Shown one piece after another: positions 17,170-25,237 of a stretch of 64,000 nucleotides of DNA (positions are counted from its first letter, which is position 1; the number at the start of each line of letters is the position of its first letter). The stretch is taken from the NCBI GenBank assembly GCA_027488195.1, contig JAIYCD010000182.1, positions 1 to 64,000 on the forward strand, read 5' to 3'. A program made the translations under genes and the position numbers. The notes beneath the pieces were generated by a model that worked only from the letters and a program-made list of their open reading frames with translations, had not been told where the DNA came from and searched no databases. This stretch comes from Acetobacteraceae bacterium (GTDB lineage Bacteria; Pseudomonadota; Alphaproteobacteria; Acetobacterales; Acetobacteraceae).

Positions 17170-18155
17170 GTGGCGAGCGGCGCCAAAGCGGCGGCGTCCC
17201 AGGTGAGGAAGACCTCCGCCCCCGGCTCGGGCAGCGCCGCACCGGCCGGCAGGACAAGGCGCAGGCCCGCCCCCGGGGCTTCCGCCAGCACCACCGCATC
17301 GGCGCCGCGGAAGGCGATCTCCGTCACCACGGCGCGCACGCCGTTCATTTCAGGCAGCCGGTCCGTCATCCGGATGCGCTCCGGGCGCAGCGCATAGGCT
17401 GGTGCATCGACTTCTGCGCTCAGACGGAATCGTCCCGCCTCCAGCACATTGGCCGCGCCCAGGAAGCGCGCGACGGAGCGCGTCGCGGGTCGCTCATAGA
17501 GTTCCCGCGGAGGGGCGACCTGGGCGATGCGCCCCTGCTCCAGCACAGCGACGCGGTCGGCCAGCGAGAGCGCCTCGGCCTGGTCATGCGTGACCATCAC
17601 GAAGCTGGCGCCGAGCCGGCGTTGCAGCGCACGCAATTCGAGACCGGTGCGTTCGCGCAGCCCGGAATCCAGTGCCGCCAGCGGCTCATCCAGCAGCACC
17701 AGCGGCGGCCGGCGGGCCAGCGCGCGGGCCAGCGCCACGCGCTGCTGCTGCCCGCCCGAGAGTTGCTGCGGCCGCCGCGCCTCCAGCCCCGCGAGCCCCA
17801 GCAGCGCGACCAGCTCCGCCACGCGCGGCCCAGGGTCACGATTGCCCGCGCGGCGCAGGCCATAGGCGATGTTCTCGCGCACGCTCATATGAGGAAACAG
17901 CGCATAGGACTGGAACATCATGGCGAGGTCGCGCTCAGGCGGCGCCAGGCGCGTGATGTCGCGGCCTTGCAGCGCGACCCGCCCCGCATCCGCCGCCTCG
18001 AACCCGGCGATCACCCGCAGCAGTGTGGATTTGCCCGAGCCCGAGCCGCCCAGCAGGGCGAAGAACTCACCCGCGCCGATCTGGAGCGAGAGCGCATCCA
18101 GCGCCGTGGTTGCGCCGAAGCGCTTGGTCACGCCCTCGAGCGCGAGCAGCGTCAC
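17166..18155 (-). CDS. ABC transporter ATP-binding protein, PotA/PotG type
   Basis: 329 residues: Walker A GGSGSGKST near 35, Q-loop MMFQSYALFPHMSV near 80, signature LSGGQQQRVALARAL near 135, Walker B LVLLDEPLAALD near 155, switch His in VTHDQAEALSLADR, and a C-terminal TOBE-type regulatory domain (YALRPERIRM, FRGADAVVLAE). It energises the two permeases downstream and overlaps its neighbours by 4 bases on both sides. Confidence 0.95.
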   Translation of the reverse strand: MTLLALEGVTKRFGATTALDALSLQIGAGEFFALLGGSGSGKSTLLRVIAGFEAADAGRVALQGRDITRLAPPERDLAMMFQSYALFPHMSVRENIAYGLRRAGNRDPGPRVAELVALLGLAGLEARRPQQLSGGQQQRVALARALARRPPLVLLDEPLAALDSGLRERTGLELRALQRRLGASFVMVTHDQAEALSLADRVAVLEQGRIAQVAPPRELYERPATRSVARFLGAANVLEAGRFRLSAEVDAPAYALRPERIRMTDRLPEMNGVRAVVTEIAFRGADAVVLAEAPGAGLRLVLPAGAALPEPGAEVFLTWDAAALAPLAT

Positions 18156-19240
18156 CGGCCCGCCTTGAACCGCGCCCAGAGCCGCGCGCGGGCGCGTTCA
18201 CCCGCCTGGGCCGGCGTGCCGGCGACGAAGCTCAGGGCCAAAGTCTCGGACGGCGGGAAGACGCTTGGGTCATTCGCCACCTCAGGCGGCAGCAGCGCAC
18301 GGGAGGCGGGAACGGCATTGGGGTAGCGCACCTGGCGGGTGATTCCAGCCATGATTTCGGGCTGCAGGATGAAGTTGATGAAGGCGTGCGCGGCGTCGGG
18401 GTTCGGCGCATCGGCCGGGATCGCCATCATGTCGAACCAGAGCTGCGCGCCCTCGCGCGGCATCACGTAGGTCACCTCATGCGCGCGGCGGGCTTCACGG
18501 GCACGCGCCGTCGCCTGGATCACATCGCCCGAATAGCTGAAAGCGAGGCAGATCTCCCCCGCCGCCAGCGCGTCGATGATGGCCGGCGGCGATGGGATGG
18601 AGCGCAGGAAGGGACGGATCGCAAGCAGCGCGCGCTGGGCGGCGTCAAGGTCGGCCTGCGCCACGCTGTCGGGGTGGCGGCCCAGATGGCGCAGCACGGA
18701 GGGCAGGACATCCACGGCGCTGTCCATCACCGCGATGCCACAGCGCGCGATGCGCCGCGCATGCTCGGGATTCAGCAGCAGGTCGAGGCTGTCGAGCGGC
18801 GCATCGGGCGCGAGTTCACGGATGCGCGCCGCGTTCATGCCGAGGCCGACGGTGCCCCAGAGATAGATCACGCCATGGCGGTTCCCGGGATCCACCGCCG
18901 CGATCCGCGCCATCAGCGCTGGGTCGAGATTGGCGGCATTGGGCAGCCGCGCGCGGTCCAGCGGGCGCAGCGCGCCGGCGCGGACGAGGCGGTTGAAGGA
19001 AGGCTCGCTGGTCGGAACCACGATGTCATAGCCCGAACGGCCCGCGGATAATTTTCCTTCGAGCGTCTCTAGCGTGTCATAGACGTCGTAGCGCACGCGG
19101 ATCCCCGTCTCGCGCTGGAAGCGCTCGATCGCGTAGGGATCCATGTAGTCCGCCCAGTTGTAGATGTTGATCGTCGGTTGCTGGGCCTGGGCGTTCACGC
19201 CGGCGAGCAGCAGGGCCAGGGTCAGCAGAAATCGGCGCAT
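18152..19240 (-). CDS. Polyamine-type ABC transporter substrate-binding protein (PotD/PotF family)
   Basis: 362 residues, signal peptide MRRFLLTLALLLAGVNAQA. The mature N-terminus TINIYNWADYMDPYAIERFQRETGIRV is the PotD/PotF hallmark, followed by VPTSEPSFNRLVRAGALRPLDR and a C-terminal lobe with INFILQPEIMAGITRQVRYPNAV. It is the first gene of the operon and delivers putrescine- or spermidine-like ligands to the permeases. Exact ligand is unknown. Confidence 0.93.
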   Translation of the reverse strand: MRRFLLTLALLLAGVNAQAQQPTINIYNWADYMDPYAIERFQRETGIRVRYDVYDTLETLEGKLSAGRSGYDIVVPTSEPSFNRLVRAGALRPLDRARLPNAANLDPALMARIAAVDPGNRHGVIYLWGTVGLGMNAARIRELAPDAPLDSLDLLLNPEHARRIARCGIAVMDSAVDVLPSVLRHLGRHPDSVAQADLDAAQRALLAIRPFLRSIPSPPAIIDALAAGEICLAFSYSGDVIQATARAREARRAHEVTYVMPREGAQLWFDMMAIPADAPNPDAAHAFINFILQPEIMAGITRQVRYPNAVPASRALLPPEVANDPSVFPPSETLALSFVAGTPAQAGERARARLWARFKAGR

Positions 19241-19314
19241 GGGGCGGGCTCCGCGTCAGGGTACCGAGCCTAATGGCGCAGCCGGCGCTGTTGCACAATA
19301 TACGCTTTTTTTCC

Positions 19315-19343
19315 TTGACGTTCCTTCTTTGTTCTCGTAAAGA
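19315..19343 (+). promoter_or_regulatory. Sigma70-like promoter overlapped by an alphaproteobacterial SOS (LexA) box
   Basis: TTGACG (19315-19320) is followed after exactly 17 bases by TAAAGA (19338-19343). Between them lies GTTC-N7-GTTC (19320-19323 and 19331-19334), a perfect match to the LexA operator known from Rhodobacter, Rhizobium and Caulobacter. LexA bound there would block RNA polymerase. The -10 hexamer is weak, so the promoter call is moderate. It points at the tail-fibre cassette that begins at 19467; the T-rich stretch just upstream is unusual for this GC-rich DNA. Confidence 0.5.
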
Positions 19344-19466
19344 AAGCGGGCCAAGGGGTGAATTGCGTCCAGTGCCGCGCCCCGGGCCGCACCCCTCCCT
19401 CCCCTTTCCGATGCACCCGCGCGCCTGCGCGGCTTGCCGCCCTCGTGGCTTAGGAGACGCACGCCC

Positions 19467-20123
19467 ATGCCCTTCATCGCAAGCGACCTCGTGCCGCTGA
19501 TCCAGACCGCGCGCTTCAATCTCTGGCACTATCGCAGCGCGGATCTTCAGGCCGCCATCACCACGGCCGGCTATTTCAGCCCCGCCGCCGCCACGCTCCG
19601 CGCCGGCGACCTCATGATCGTGCAGTCGGCCGATGCCATGGCCATGCTGCCGGTCCGCAGCAACGCCATCACGGGCCCCGGCGTCGTGCTCGATGGCGCG
19701 GTGGCGCCGATCGCGCTCACGCGCTCGATCGCACAGACACTGCGCATGGTGCAGGCGGCGGGCGCCGTCGTCTCCACCATCATCCTCGCTCCCCTCATGG
19801 CCGGCATCATCGTCGGCACCTCCATCCCGGTGCAGGCGCAGGTGACGGGGCCGATCCAGCAGGTGGTGATCACCGTCCGCGATGCGCAGAACCAGATCAT
19901 CCCGCCCGCGGTACTGGCCAATGTGGACCAGGGCTACGTGACCGTCGCACTGCCCACGCCCGCCGTCGGCAACGGCTACCGTATCCGCATCGAGGATGCG
20001 CTCGACACCGGCGTCGTCGCCACCTCGCGCAGCTTCAATATCCTGCCCGACCTCCGGCTCATCCTGACCGAGGACGGCATGAAGCTGCTGCAGGAGGACG
20101 GCTCCGCCATCTCGCAGGGCTGA
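19467..20123 (+). CDS. Hypothetical phage-tail-associated protein
   Basis: 218 residues starting at ATG 19467 (MPFIASDLVPLIQTARFNLWHYRS) with AGGAG about 10 bases upstream; the ORF-track start lies in the leader. The N-terminal half has SADLQAAITTAGYFSPAAATLRAGDLMIV, then a possible hydrophobic helical segment (AAGAVVSTIILAPLMAGIIVG, about 95-117), then a beta-rich domain with repeated strands (PIQQVVITVRDAQNQIIPPAVL...GYVTVAL). I do not recognise a named family; similar proteins sit beside tailspike genes. It is the first gene of the four-gene cassette and is followed 46 bases later by the tailspike-like gene. Confidence 0.75.
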   Translation: MPFIASDLVPLIQTARFNLWHYRSADLQAAITTAGYFSPAAATLRAGDLMIVQSADAMAMLPVRSNAITGPGVVLDGAVAPIALTRSIAQTLRMVQAAGAVVSTIILAPLMAGIIVGTSIPVQAQVTGPIQQVVITVRDAQNQIIPPAVLANVDQGYVTVALPTPAVGNGYRIRIEDALDTGVVATSRSFNILPDLRLILTEDGMKLLQEDGSAISQG

Positions 20124-20169
20124 GCCGCAGCGCCGCCTCCCTCTTTTCCTCCAGACCGGACGGAGCCCC

Positions 20170-22611
20170 ATGCCCGACCTCAAGATCAGTGAATTGCCCG
20201 CGGCGACCGCCGTCGCGGATGCCGACCTCACGCCCTTCGTACAGACCTCGCCCACGCCGGGGACGCGGCGCGCCACCCTCTCGCAGATGCGGCGCGCCGT
20301 GCTGGCCGACCGCGGCGTGGACGTGCGCGACTTCGGCGCCGTCGGCAACGGCAGCACCAACGATGCCCCCGCCATCCAGGCGGCCATCAACGCACTCGGT
20401 ACGGGGGGCGGCACGGTCCAGTTTGGGCCGCGCACATATCGCATCGGCTCGGCGATCGTCATCAACAGCAACTCGGTCCGGCTCCAGGGCGCGGGATTCA
20501 CCGAGGGCGGCGGTCCCGGCCAGGGCACCTGGATGACGGTGGATCTGACGGGATTCACGCCCTTCACCTTCACGGGCGTCTCCGCCCGTGGCTCCGTCGT
20601 GCGGGACATCGCCTTCCGGCAGAGCCACACGGCGGCGCTCAATGCCTCCTGGGCGCCCACCAACTACGACTACCTGTTCCGCGTGACAGACTGCCTGGGC
20701 GGCGTGGATTTCGACAACGTCATGCTCTCCGGCATCAATCGCGGCATCTTCGTCCGCAACTCCGGGCGCACCGATTTCCGGCGCATCCGCGGCCAGGTTT
20801 TCACGACGGGCATCGAGATCGACGAGGGCTACGACACCTCGCGCATCATGAATGTGCATCTCTGGCCCTTCTGGTCGGCCGACAACAACGTGGTTCGCTG
20901 GCAGCAGGCCAATGGCGACGCCATGGTCTTCCGCCGTTGCGACGGCGTCTTCGTGGACCAGGCCTTCGCGCTTGGCTATCGCTCGATGTTCCGCTTCACC
21001 TCCTCGGCCGCCGGCTTCACGCAGAAGTTCAGCATCGGGCAGGCTTATGCTGATTTCGTGCGGCACGGCATCTGGATCGACGCGGAGGGCACCGACGGAC
21101 AGGTGGATGCCATGACCGTCCAGTGCGAGATCTTCAACGCGGGCGGCGCGCCGCTGCCCGGCTCCATCGGCATATACGTCAACACCAACCTCAGCCGCGT
21201 ACAGATCGGCACGCTGCGGATCGACGATGCGGAGGACAACCCGATCCGCATCGAGGGCGCGGGCAACCGATTGGATGTCGGCGCCTTGCGTTGCGTGAAC
21301 TTCAACCTGCGCAACAATGGCGCGGCGGCCGTTCACCTCGCGAATGTGGTGAGCGGCACGCCGAACCGCGTGAATCTCGCCAGCCCGCCCCTGCTGGAGA
21401 CGGCGAATGTCGGGCCTGTCTTCAATGCAGGCAGTAACGGCTCCGTCGGCCTCCAGGCGCCGGCAGGCGAGGCGGCGCGACCGGGCCTCTCCATCGCGCA
21501 GACCGATACCGGCCTCTTTCTGCCAGCGGCGGGCAGCCTCGGCGTCAGCGCGGCCGGCGCGGAACTTGCGCGGCTGGCGAGCGGCACGGCAAGCCTCGGC
21601 GCGGCCAGTGGCGCCCACGGGCTCGAGGTGACGACGCCCGCCAGCACGGTGAACCGACCGGAGATGGTCGGCGGTGTCACCGGCACGCCAGCGCGGACCG
21701 GATGGCGCGCAAAGGGTGCCGACGCGAACATCTCCGCCGTCATGCAGCCCAAGGGCACCGGCGCCGTGCTGGCGCAGTTCCCCGACAGCGCGGCGGCGGG
21801 GGGAAATGCGCGCGGCGCCAATGCCGTTGACTTCCAGACCTCCCGCGCTTCGGCCTCCCAGGTAGCGAGCGGGGCGAATAGCGTCGTCGCGGGCGGGTTG
21901 AACAATACCGCCAGCGGCTCGGGTTCGGTGGTGGCGGGCGGGACGAACAATACGGCCAGCGGCAATAACTCGTTCGTCGGCGGCGGCGGCAATTCCAACG
22001 TCGCCAGCGGCATCCGTGCGGTGGTTGTTGGTGGCAATGCCAACACCGCCAGCGGGCAGGATGCGACTGTTGCCGGTGGCGATAGCAACACGGCGGGAGG
22101 CACGCGATCCTGGGTGCCCGGCGGCGGCCAGGCCACCACGCGCGGCATTCACGGCCGGGGCGCATGGTCGGGTGGGCAGCTTGCCGCGCCGGGCGACGCC
22201 CAATGCGGCGAGCATCACATCTTCCGGCAGTCCACCAGCGCGATCTCTCAGAACCTGACCGCGAACGGGGCGGGACCTACCGCCTCGACCATCATCGCGC
22301 TGCCCAACTTCGCGGCCTATGCGGGGACGCTCACGGTCGTCGCCAAGGCGGCGGGCAGCACGGCGAGTGCGACATGGCGCGTCAATGTGTCGGCCGCGCG
22401 CGGAAACGGCGCGGCGACGGCGGTTGTCTATGAGGGAACAGTCACGGCCCTGGCCCCCTCAGCCAGCAACGGCGCCGGCAGCACTTGGACCATCAACGTG
22501 TTCGCCGACACCACCAATGGCGGCATCGCCGTAACCGTCACGGGAGCAGCCGCCACCACCATCAACTGGTCCGCGCGCTTCGCCGATGTCGAAGCGACGA
22601 CCGCGAGCTGA
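20170..22611 (+). CDS. Tailspike-like protein: beta-helix (pectate-lyase-3 type) plus YadA-head-like repeats
   Basis: 813 residues. Residues 1-50 (MPDLKISELPAATAVADADLTPFVQ...RRATLSQMRRAV) form the anchor typical of phage tail fibres and spikes. GVDVRDFGAVGNGSTNDAPAIQAAINAL at about 54-80 opens a right-handed beta-helix of the Pectate_lyase_3/tailspike type that runs to about 430. From about 564 to 655 come trimeric-adhesin-like repeats (see 21861-22136). The last 150 residues form a beta-rich cap (ISQNLTANGAGPTASTIIALPNF...). There is no signal peptide, which fits a particle protein rather than a secreted lyase. It probably binds or degrades a cell-surface polysaccharide. Catalytic residues cannot be assigned from sequence alone. 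Confidence 0.85.
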   Translation: MPDLKISELPAATAVADADLTPFVQTSPTPGTRRATLSQMRRAVLADRGVDVRDFGAVGNGSTNDAPAIQAAINALGTGGGTVQFGPRTYRIGSAIVINSNSVRLQGAGFTEGGGPGQGTWMTVDLTGFTPFTFTGVSARGSVVRDIAFRQSHTAALNASWAPTNYDYLFRVTDCLGGVDFDNVMLSGINRGIFVRNSGRTDFRRIRGQVFTTGIEIDEGYDTSRIMNVHLWPFWSADNNVVRWQQANGDAMVFRRCDGVFVDQAFALGYRSMFRFTSSAAGFTQKFSIGQAYADFVRHGIWIDAEGTDGQVDAMTVQCEIFNAGGAPLPGSIGIYVNTNLSRVQIGTLRIDDAEDNPIRIEGAGNRLDVGALRCVNFNLRNNGAAAVHLANVVSGTPNRVNLASPPLLETANVGPVFNAGSNGSVGLQAPAGEAARPGLSIAQTDTGLFLPAAGSLGVSAAGAELARLASGTASLGAASGAHGLEVTTPASTVNRPEMVGGVTGTPARTGWRAKGADANISAVMQPKGTGAVLAQFPDSAAAGGNARGANAVDFQTSRASASQVASGANSVVAGGLNNTASGSGSVVAGGTNNTASGNNSFVGGGGNSNVASGIRAVVVGGNANTASGQDATVAGGDSNTAGGTRSWVPGGGQATTRGIHGRGAWSGGQLAAPGDAQCGEHHIFRQSTSAISQNLTANGAGPTASTIIALPNFAAYAGTLTVVAKAAGSTASATWRVNVSAARGNGAATAVVYEGTVTALAPSASNGAGSTWTINVFADTTNGGIAVTVTGAAATTINWSARFADVEATTAS
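21861..22136 (+). repeat. In-frame YadA-head-like repeats in the tailspike gene
   Basis: At least six degenerate repeats of about 14 residues with the pattern ASGxxSxVxGGxxNTA (for example NSVVAGGLNNTASGS, GSVVAGGTNNTASGN, RAVVVGGNANTASGQ, DATVAGGDSNTAGGT). These match the left-handed beta-roll of YadA-type trimeric adhesin heads, which is also seen in some phage fibres. The DNA copies are diverged, so the array is coding and selected at protein level rather than a DNA-level tandem repeat. Confidence 0.8.
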
Positions 22612-22626
22612 TCACAGGAGAATCCC

Positions 22627-22926
22627 ATGGCTTTCCTCATCCCGATCGAGATCAACGATACCGGCGCCTTCGCGAATTACTGGCGCCTGACGCATGTGCA
22701 GGTGGACCGCATCGCGGGCATCGTCGAGGCGCAGCTGCATGGTTACCGCGACGAGGGAGCGAGGCGCAGCGGCAAGGCGCCGCTGCAGCGCATGAACTTC
22801 CGCTTCGACCAGGCGACGATGGAAGACCCCTACACCCTCGCGGTCGAAGATCTCTACCGCGCCATCCGTCTGCAGCCGGAGGGCGAAGGCGTCCCTTCGC
22901 GCTTCGCCACCGCCACCGACATCTGA
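22627..22926 (+). CDS. Small hypothetical protein of the tail cassette
   Basis: 99 residues (MAFLIPIEINDTGAFANYWRLTHVQVDRI...) with a CAGGAG ribosome-binding site. It begins 15 bases after the tailspike stop and is followed 22 bases later by the next cassette gene. The N-terminal half looks beta-rich, and SGKAPLQRMNFRFDQATMEDPYTLAVEDLYRAI suggests a mixed fold. No family recognised. Position suggests a small tail component or a fibre-assembly helper. Confidence 0.75.
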   Translation: MAFLIPIEINDTGAFANYWRLTHVQVDRIAGIVEAQLHGYRDEGARRSGKAPLQRMNFRFDQATMEDPYTLAVEDLYRAIRLQPEGEGVPSRFATATDI

Positions 22927-22948
22927 CCTCCAGCGAAAGGATCCGCCC

Positions 22949-23323
22949 ATGAGCTCTCTCACCGATTACGCGAAGAACATCCTCACGCGCGCGCTCTGCG
23001 GCCGCGCGCCCGTCCTGCCCACGGCCGTCTTCCTCGGCCTCGGCACCGGCGGCAGCGATCCCACCGGGATCAGCGGGGAGGCGTTGGGCAATGGCTATGC
23101 CCGCCAGCGCGTCACCTTCACGGGCACCGGCGTGCAACAGAACGCGGAGGCGGTGCGCTTCACCTTCACCGCGGCCGCGGGCAGCTTCTCGCATGTGGGG
23201 CTGTTCGATGCCGCGGCTGGCGGCAATGCCCTGACCTGGTCGCCCTTGACCACGCCCGTGGCCATCGCCGGGCCCGGAACGGTCACGATCAACCCGGGCG
23301 CCTTCACCATGACGGGCGACTGA
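22949..23323 (+). CDS. Phage tail protein, Gp80-like tail-fibre-associated family
   Basis: 124 residues. SLTDYAKNILTRALCG followed by PTAVFLGLGTG, GNGYARQRVTFTG and SFSHVGLFDAAAGGNALTWSPLTTP is the pattern of small phage tail proteins that open with a helix and then a beta sandwich (xxALFTxxP...YARQxVTF). The start ATG at 22949 follows CAGCGAAAGG. It is the last gene of the cassette; no capsid, terminase, portal or lysis gene follows. Confidence 0.75.
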   Translation: MSSLTDYAKNILTRALCGRAPVLPTAVFLGLGTGGSDPTGISGEALGNGYARQRVTFTGTGVQQNAEAVRFTFTAAAGSFSHVGLFDAAAGGNALTWSPLTTPVAIAGPGTVTINPGAFTMTGD

Positions 23324-23333
23324 CAAGATCGGT

Positions 23334-23350
23334 TGACACTTACGGTGTCA
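23334..23350. promoter_or_regulatory. Inverted repeat upstream of the Fnr-type gene
   Basis: TGACAC and GTGTCA are separated by 5 bases, just after the tail cassette and 65 bases before the regulator start. It does not match an FNR box (TTGAT-N4-ATCAA). It may be an operator for another protein, or simply part of the cassette terminus. Confidence 0.35.
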
Positions 23351-23377
23351 CCAAGCTTGCAACTCGGAGAATGTCAG

Positions 23378-23413
23378 GCTTATTCTCTTCCTTGGTTGAG
23401 GGAGAGAATAAGC
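23378..23413 (+). promoter_or_regulatory. Long hairpin that encloses the ribosome-binding site of the Fnr-type gene
   Basis: GCTTATTCTCT (23378-23388) pairs perfectly with AGAGAATAAGC (23403-23413). In RNA the stem extends by a U-G and two C-G pairs to about 14 bp around an 8-base loop. The only Shine-Dalgarno sequence for the GTG start at 23415, GGGAGAG, lies inside the 3' arm, and the stem ends one base before the start codon. The structure therefore should restrict translation. As there is no T-run after it, it is not an ordinary terminator. Alternatives are a protein-binding palindrome or a thermosensor. Confidence 0.6.
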
Positions 23414-23414
23414 C

Positions 23415-24155
23415 GTGAACCCGCTCGACACCACCCACATGCTGGTCCTGGACACCGAGGCCCGAGAACCGTGCGCGACCTGCGGGAGCCGCGTGGCAGG
23501 CCTCTGCCACAAGCTCGATGCCTCGGCGCTCGATGACATCTCCGCCGACTCTCAGCGCTTCCACCTGGGCGCGAAAAGTGCGCTCTTCCGCGAGGGCGAT
23601 CCCGCCCTGCGCGCCTATTCCATCGTCGAGGGCGTGGTGAAGCTCTCGCGCCTGCTGCCGGACGGCAAGCAGCAGGTCGTGGGATTCCGCTTCGCGGGCG
23701 ACATCCTCGGCTATGGTTCGGGCCGGACCTACCCCTTCGATGCGGAGACGCTGACCCACGGGCATTTCTGCCGGATCGAACGCAGCCGGCTCGACTCGCT
23801 GCTGCGCCTTTATCCCCAGATGGAACGGCGCATGCTGGACCTCTGCCTGCGGGAATTGTCGAATACGCAGGACCAACTCGTCTCGGTCGGCCGTCGCTCG
23901 GCCGAGGCGCGGGTGGCGAGCTTCCTGATCGGCCTGGCCGATGCCTATCGCCAGCGCGGACCGCTCCCAGCGGAATTGCCCATGCCGATGACCCGCAGCG
24001 ATATCGGCGATTTCCTGGGCCTGACGCTGGAGACGGTGAGCCGCAGCTTCGCCGCCTTCAAACGGCAGAACCTCATCACCGAACCGGGGCACCAGACGGT
24101 GCGGATCCTCGACATGACCGCCCTGCTGCGGCTGACCGAGGGCGATACCGCGTGA
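23415..24155 (+). CDS. Crp/Fnr-family regulator, FnrL-like oxygen sensor
   Basis: 246 residues from a GTG start at 23415. N-terminal cysteines C20-x2-C23-x7-C31 plus internal Cys119 match the spacing of the [4Fe-4S] ligands of alphaproteobacterial FnrL. A cyclic-nucleotide-like beta barrel follows (GAKSALFREGDPALRAYSIVEGVVKLSRLLPDGKQQVVGF), then a dimer helix and a Crp-type helix-turn-helix with recognition helix LETVSRSFAAFKRQ. The E-x2-S-R pattern is that of FNR, which reads TTGAT half-sites. It probably activates low-oxygen genes. Its leader carries the SD-masking hairpin described at 23378-23413. Confidence 0.9.
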   Translation: MNPLDTTHMLVLDTEAREPCATCGSRVAGLCHKLDASALDDISADSQRFHLGAKSALFREGDPALRAYSIVEGVVKLSRLLPDGKQQVVGFRFAGDILGYGSGRTYPFDAETLTHGHFCRIERSRLDSLLRLYPQMERRMLDLCLRELSNTQDQLVSVGRRSAEARVASFLIGLADAYRQRGPLPAELPMPMTRSDIGDFLGLTLETVSRSFAAFKRQNLITEPGHQTVRILDMTALLRLTEGDTA

Positions 24156-24237
24156 GGCCCGAGCGGCAGACGAGGCAGCATGCCTTGGGCACGCGCCTTG
24201 CATGGGACAGGTCTCTCCATCTCAAGGAAGCCTGTGC

Positions 24238-25206
24238 ATGAATCGCCGCCAACTGCTCGCCGCCACCCCGATCCTGGCCACACCGGCCCTGGTGCAGGCG
24301 CAGCCGGCCTGGCCCAACCGTTCCGTCCGGGTCATCATCCCCTTCACGCCCGGCGGCGCTTCCGACCTCATGATGCGGCCCGTGGCCGAGCGGCTGGAGC
24401 GGATGCTCGGCCAGTCCTTCGTCATCGACAACCGTCCCGGCGGAGGCGGCGCGGTGGGCGTGGGTGCGGCGGCCAATGAGCGGCCGGACGGCTACACGCT
24501 TTTGATGTCCACCGCGGGGCCCTTGGTGCTGCTGCCCTCGATGATGGCAAACCTGCCTTACAACCCGGCACGCAGCTTCACCTACATCTCGCTCATGGGC
24601 GGTGCGCCCATCGTCTGCGCGGTGAAGGGTGACAGCCCGATCCGCACGCTGGCGGACTACGCGACGGCCGCGAAGCGCAGCCCGGATGCGGTGAGCTTCG
24701 GCTCGTCAGGCATCGGCTCCATGGGCCACCTGACGGGAGTGCTCTTCGGGATGGAGACCGGCGCGCAACTCTTGCACGCCCCCTTCCGCGGTGCGCCCGA
24801 GGCGCAGACTGCGGTTCTGGGCGGCACCACGACGTCGCTCTGGGACACGGCCGCCGCCAATGTGCAGGCGATCCGCGCGGGCAGCATGCGTGGCCTCTGC
24901 GTCTCTTCGGCGCAGCGCGCTTCCATCCTGCCGGACGTGCCCACGGCACGCGAGGCGGGCTTCGGCAATGTGGTCAGTCTGAACTGGTTCATGTTGTGCG
25001 GCCCCGCAGGGTTGCCGCCCGCCATCACCGAGCGGCTGAGCAGCGCGGTCCGCGAAATCCTGGCCGAACCCGTCATCCGCGAGAGGATGGATTCGATCGC
25101 CTTCGTGGCGGGCGAGAGCGTCCCGCAGGCCGGTCTCGCCGCCTGGGTGCAGGGCGAACAACAGCGTTGGGCACCGGTCGTGCGCGCTTCGGGCGCCAGC
25201 ATGTGA
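24238..25206 (+). CDS. Tripartite tricarboxylate transporter (TctC/Bug) substrate-binding protein
   Basis: 322 residues from ATG 24238 (MNRRQLLAATPILATPALVQA|QPAWPNRSVRV); the ORF-track start 12 codons upstream would spoil the signal peptide. Hallmarks: VRVIIPFTPGGASDLMMRP, VIDNRPGGGGAVGVGAA, and LLHAPFRGAPEAQTAVLGG. It is a single-gene unit: no permease partner, and a strong terminator follows. The ligand is presumably a small carboxylate. Confidence 0.92.
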   Translation: MNRRQLLAATPILATPALVQAQPAWPNRSVRVIIPFTPGGASDLMMRPVAERLERMLGQSFVIDNRPGGGGAVGVGAAANERPDGYTLLMSTAGPLVLLPSMMANLPYNPARSFTYISLMGGAPIVCAVKGDSPIRTLADYATAAKRSPDAVSFGSSGIGSMGHLTGVLFGMETGAQLLHAPFRGAPEAQTAVLGGTTTSLWDTAAANVQAIRAGSMRGLCVSSAQRASILPDVPTAREAGFGNVVSLNWFMLCGPAGLPPAITERLSSAVREILAEPVIRERMDSIAFVAGESVPQAGLAAWVQGEQQRWAPVVRASGASM

Positions 25207-25209
25207 TGG

Positions 25210-25237
25210 ATGGCCGGGGCTTTTGCGCCCCGGCCAT
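25210..25237 (+). terminator. Intrinsic terminator after the TctC gene
   Basis: ATGGCCGGGGC and GCCCCGGCCAT form a perfect 11-bp stem around TTTTGC, starting 3 bases after the stop codon and followed by TTC. The T-run is short, but stem strength and position make termination likely. Confidence 0.75.

Noticed and set aside
21861-22136. Possible CRISPR array or DNA tandem repeat
   Set aside because: The repeats are in frame, about 42 bp with no conserved direct repeat plus spacer pattern, and encode YadA-like protein repeats.
20059-22218. 719-residue minus-strand ORF
   Set aside because: Antisense to the tailspike gene; the repeated residues only mirror the coding repeats.
19467-23323. Complete prophage
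   Set aside because: There is no integrase, repressor, terminase, portal, capsid or lysis gene between the ABC importer and the Fnr-type gene; only tail-type genes are present.
23334-23350. FNR box for autoregulation
   Set aside because: TGACAC-N5-GTGTCA has the wrong spacing and half-sites for TTGAT-N4-ATCAA.
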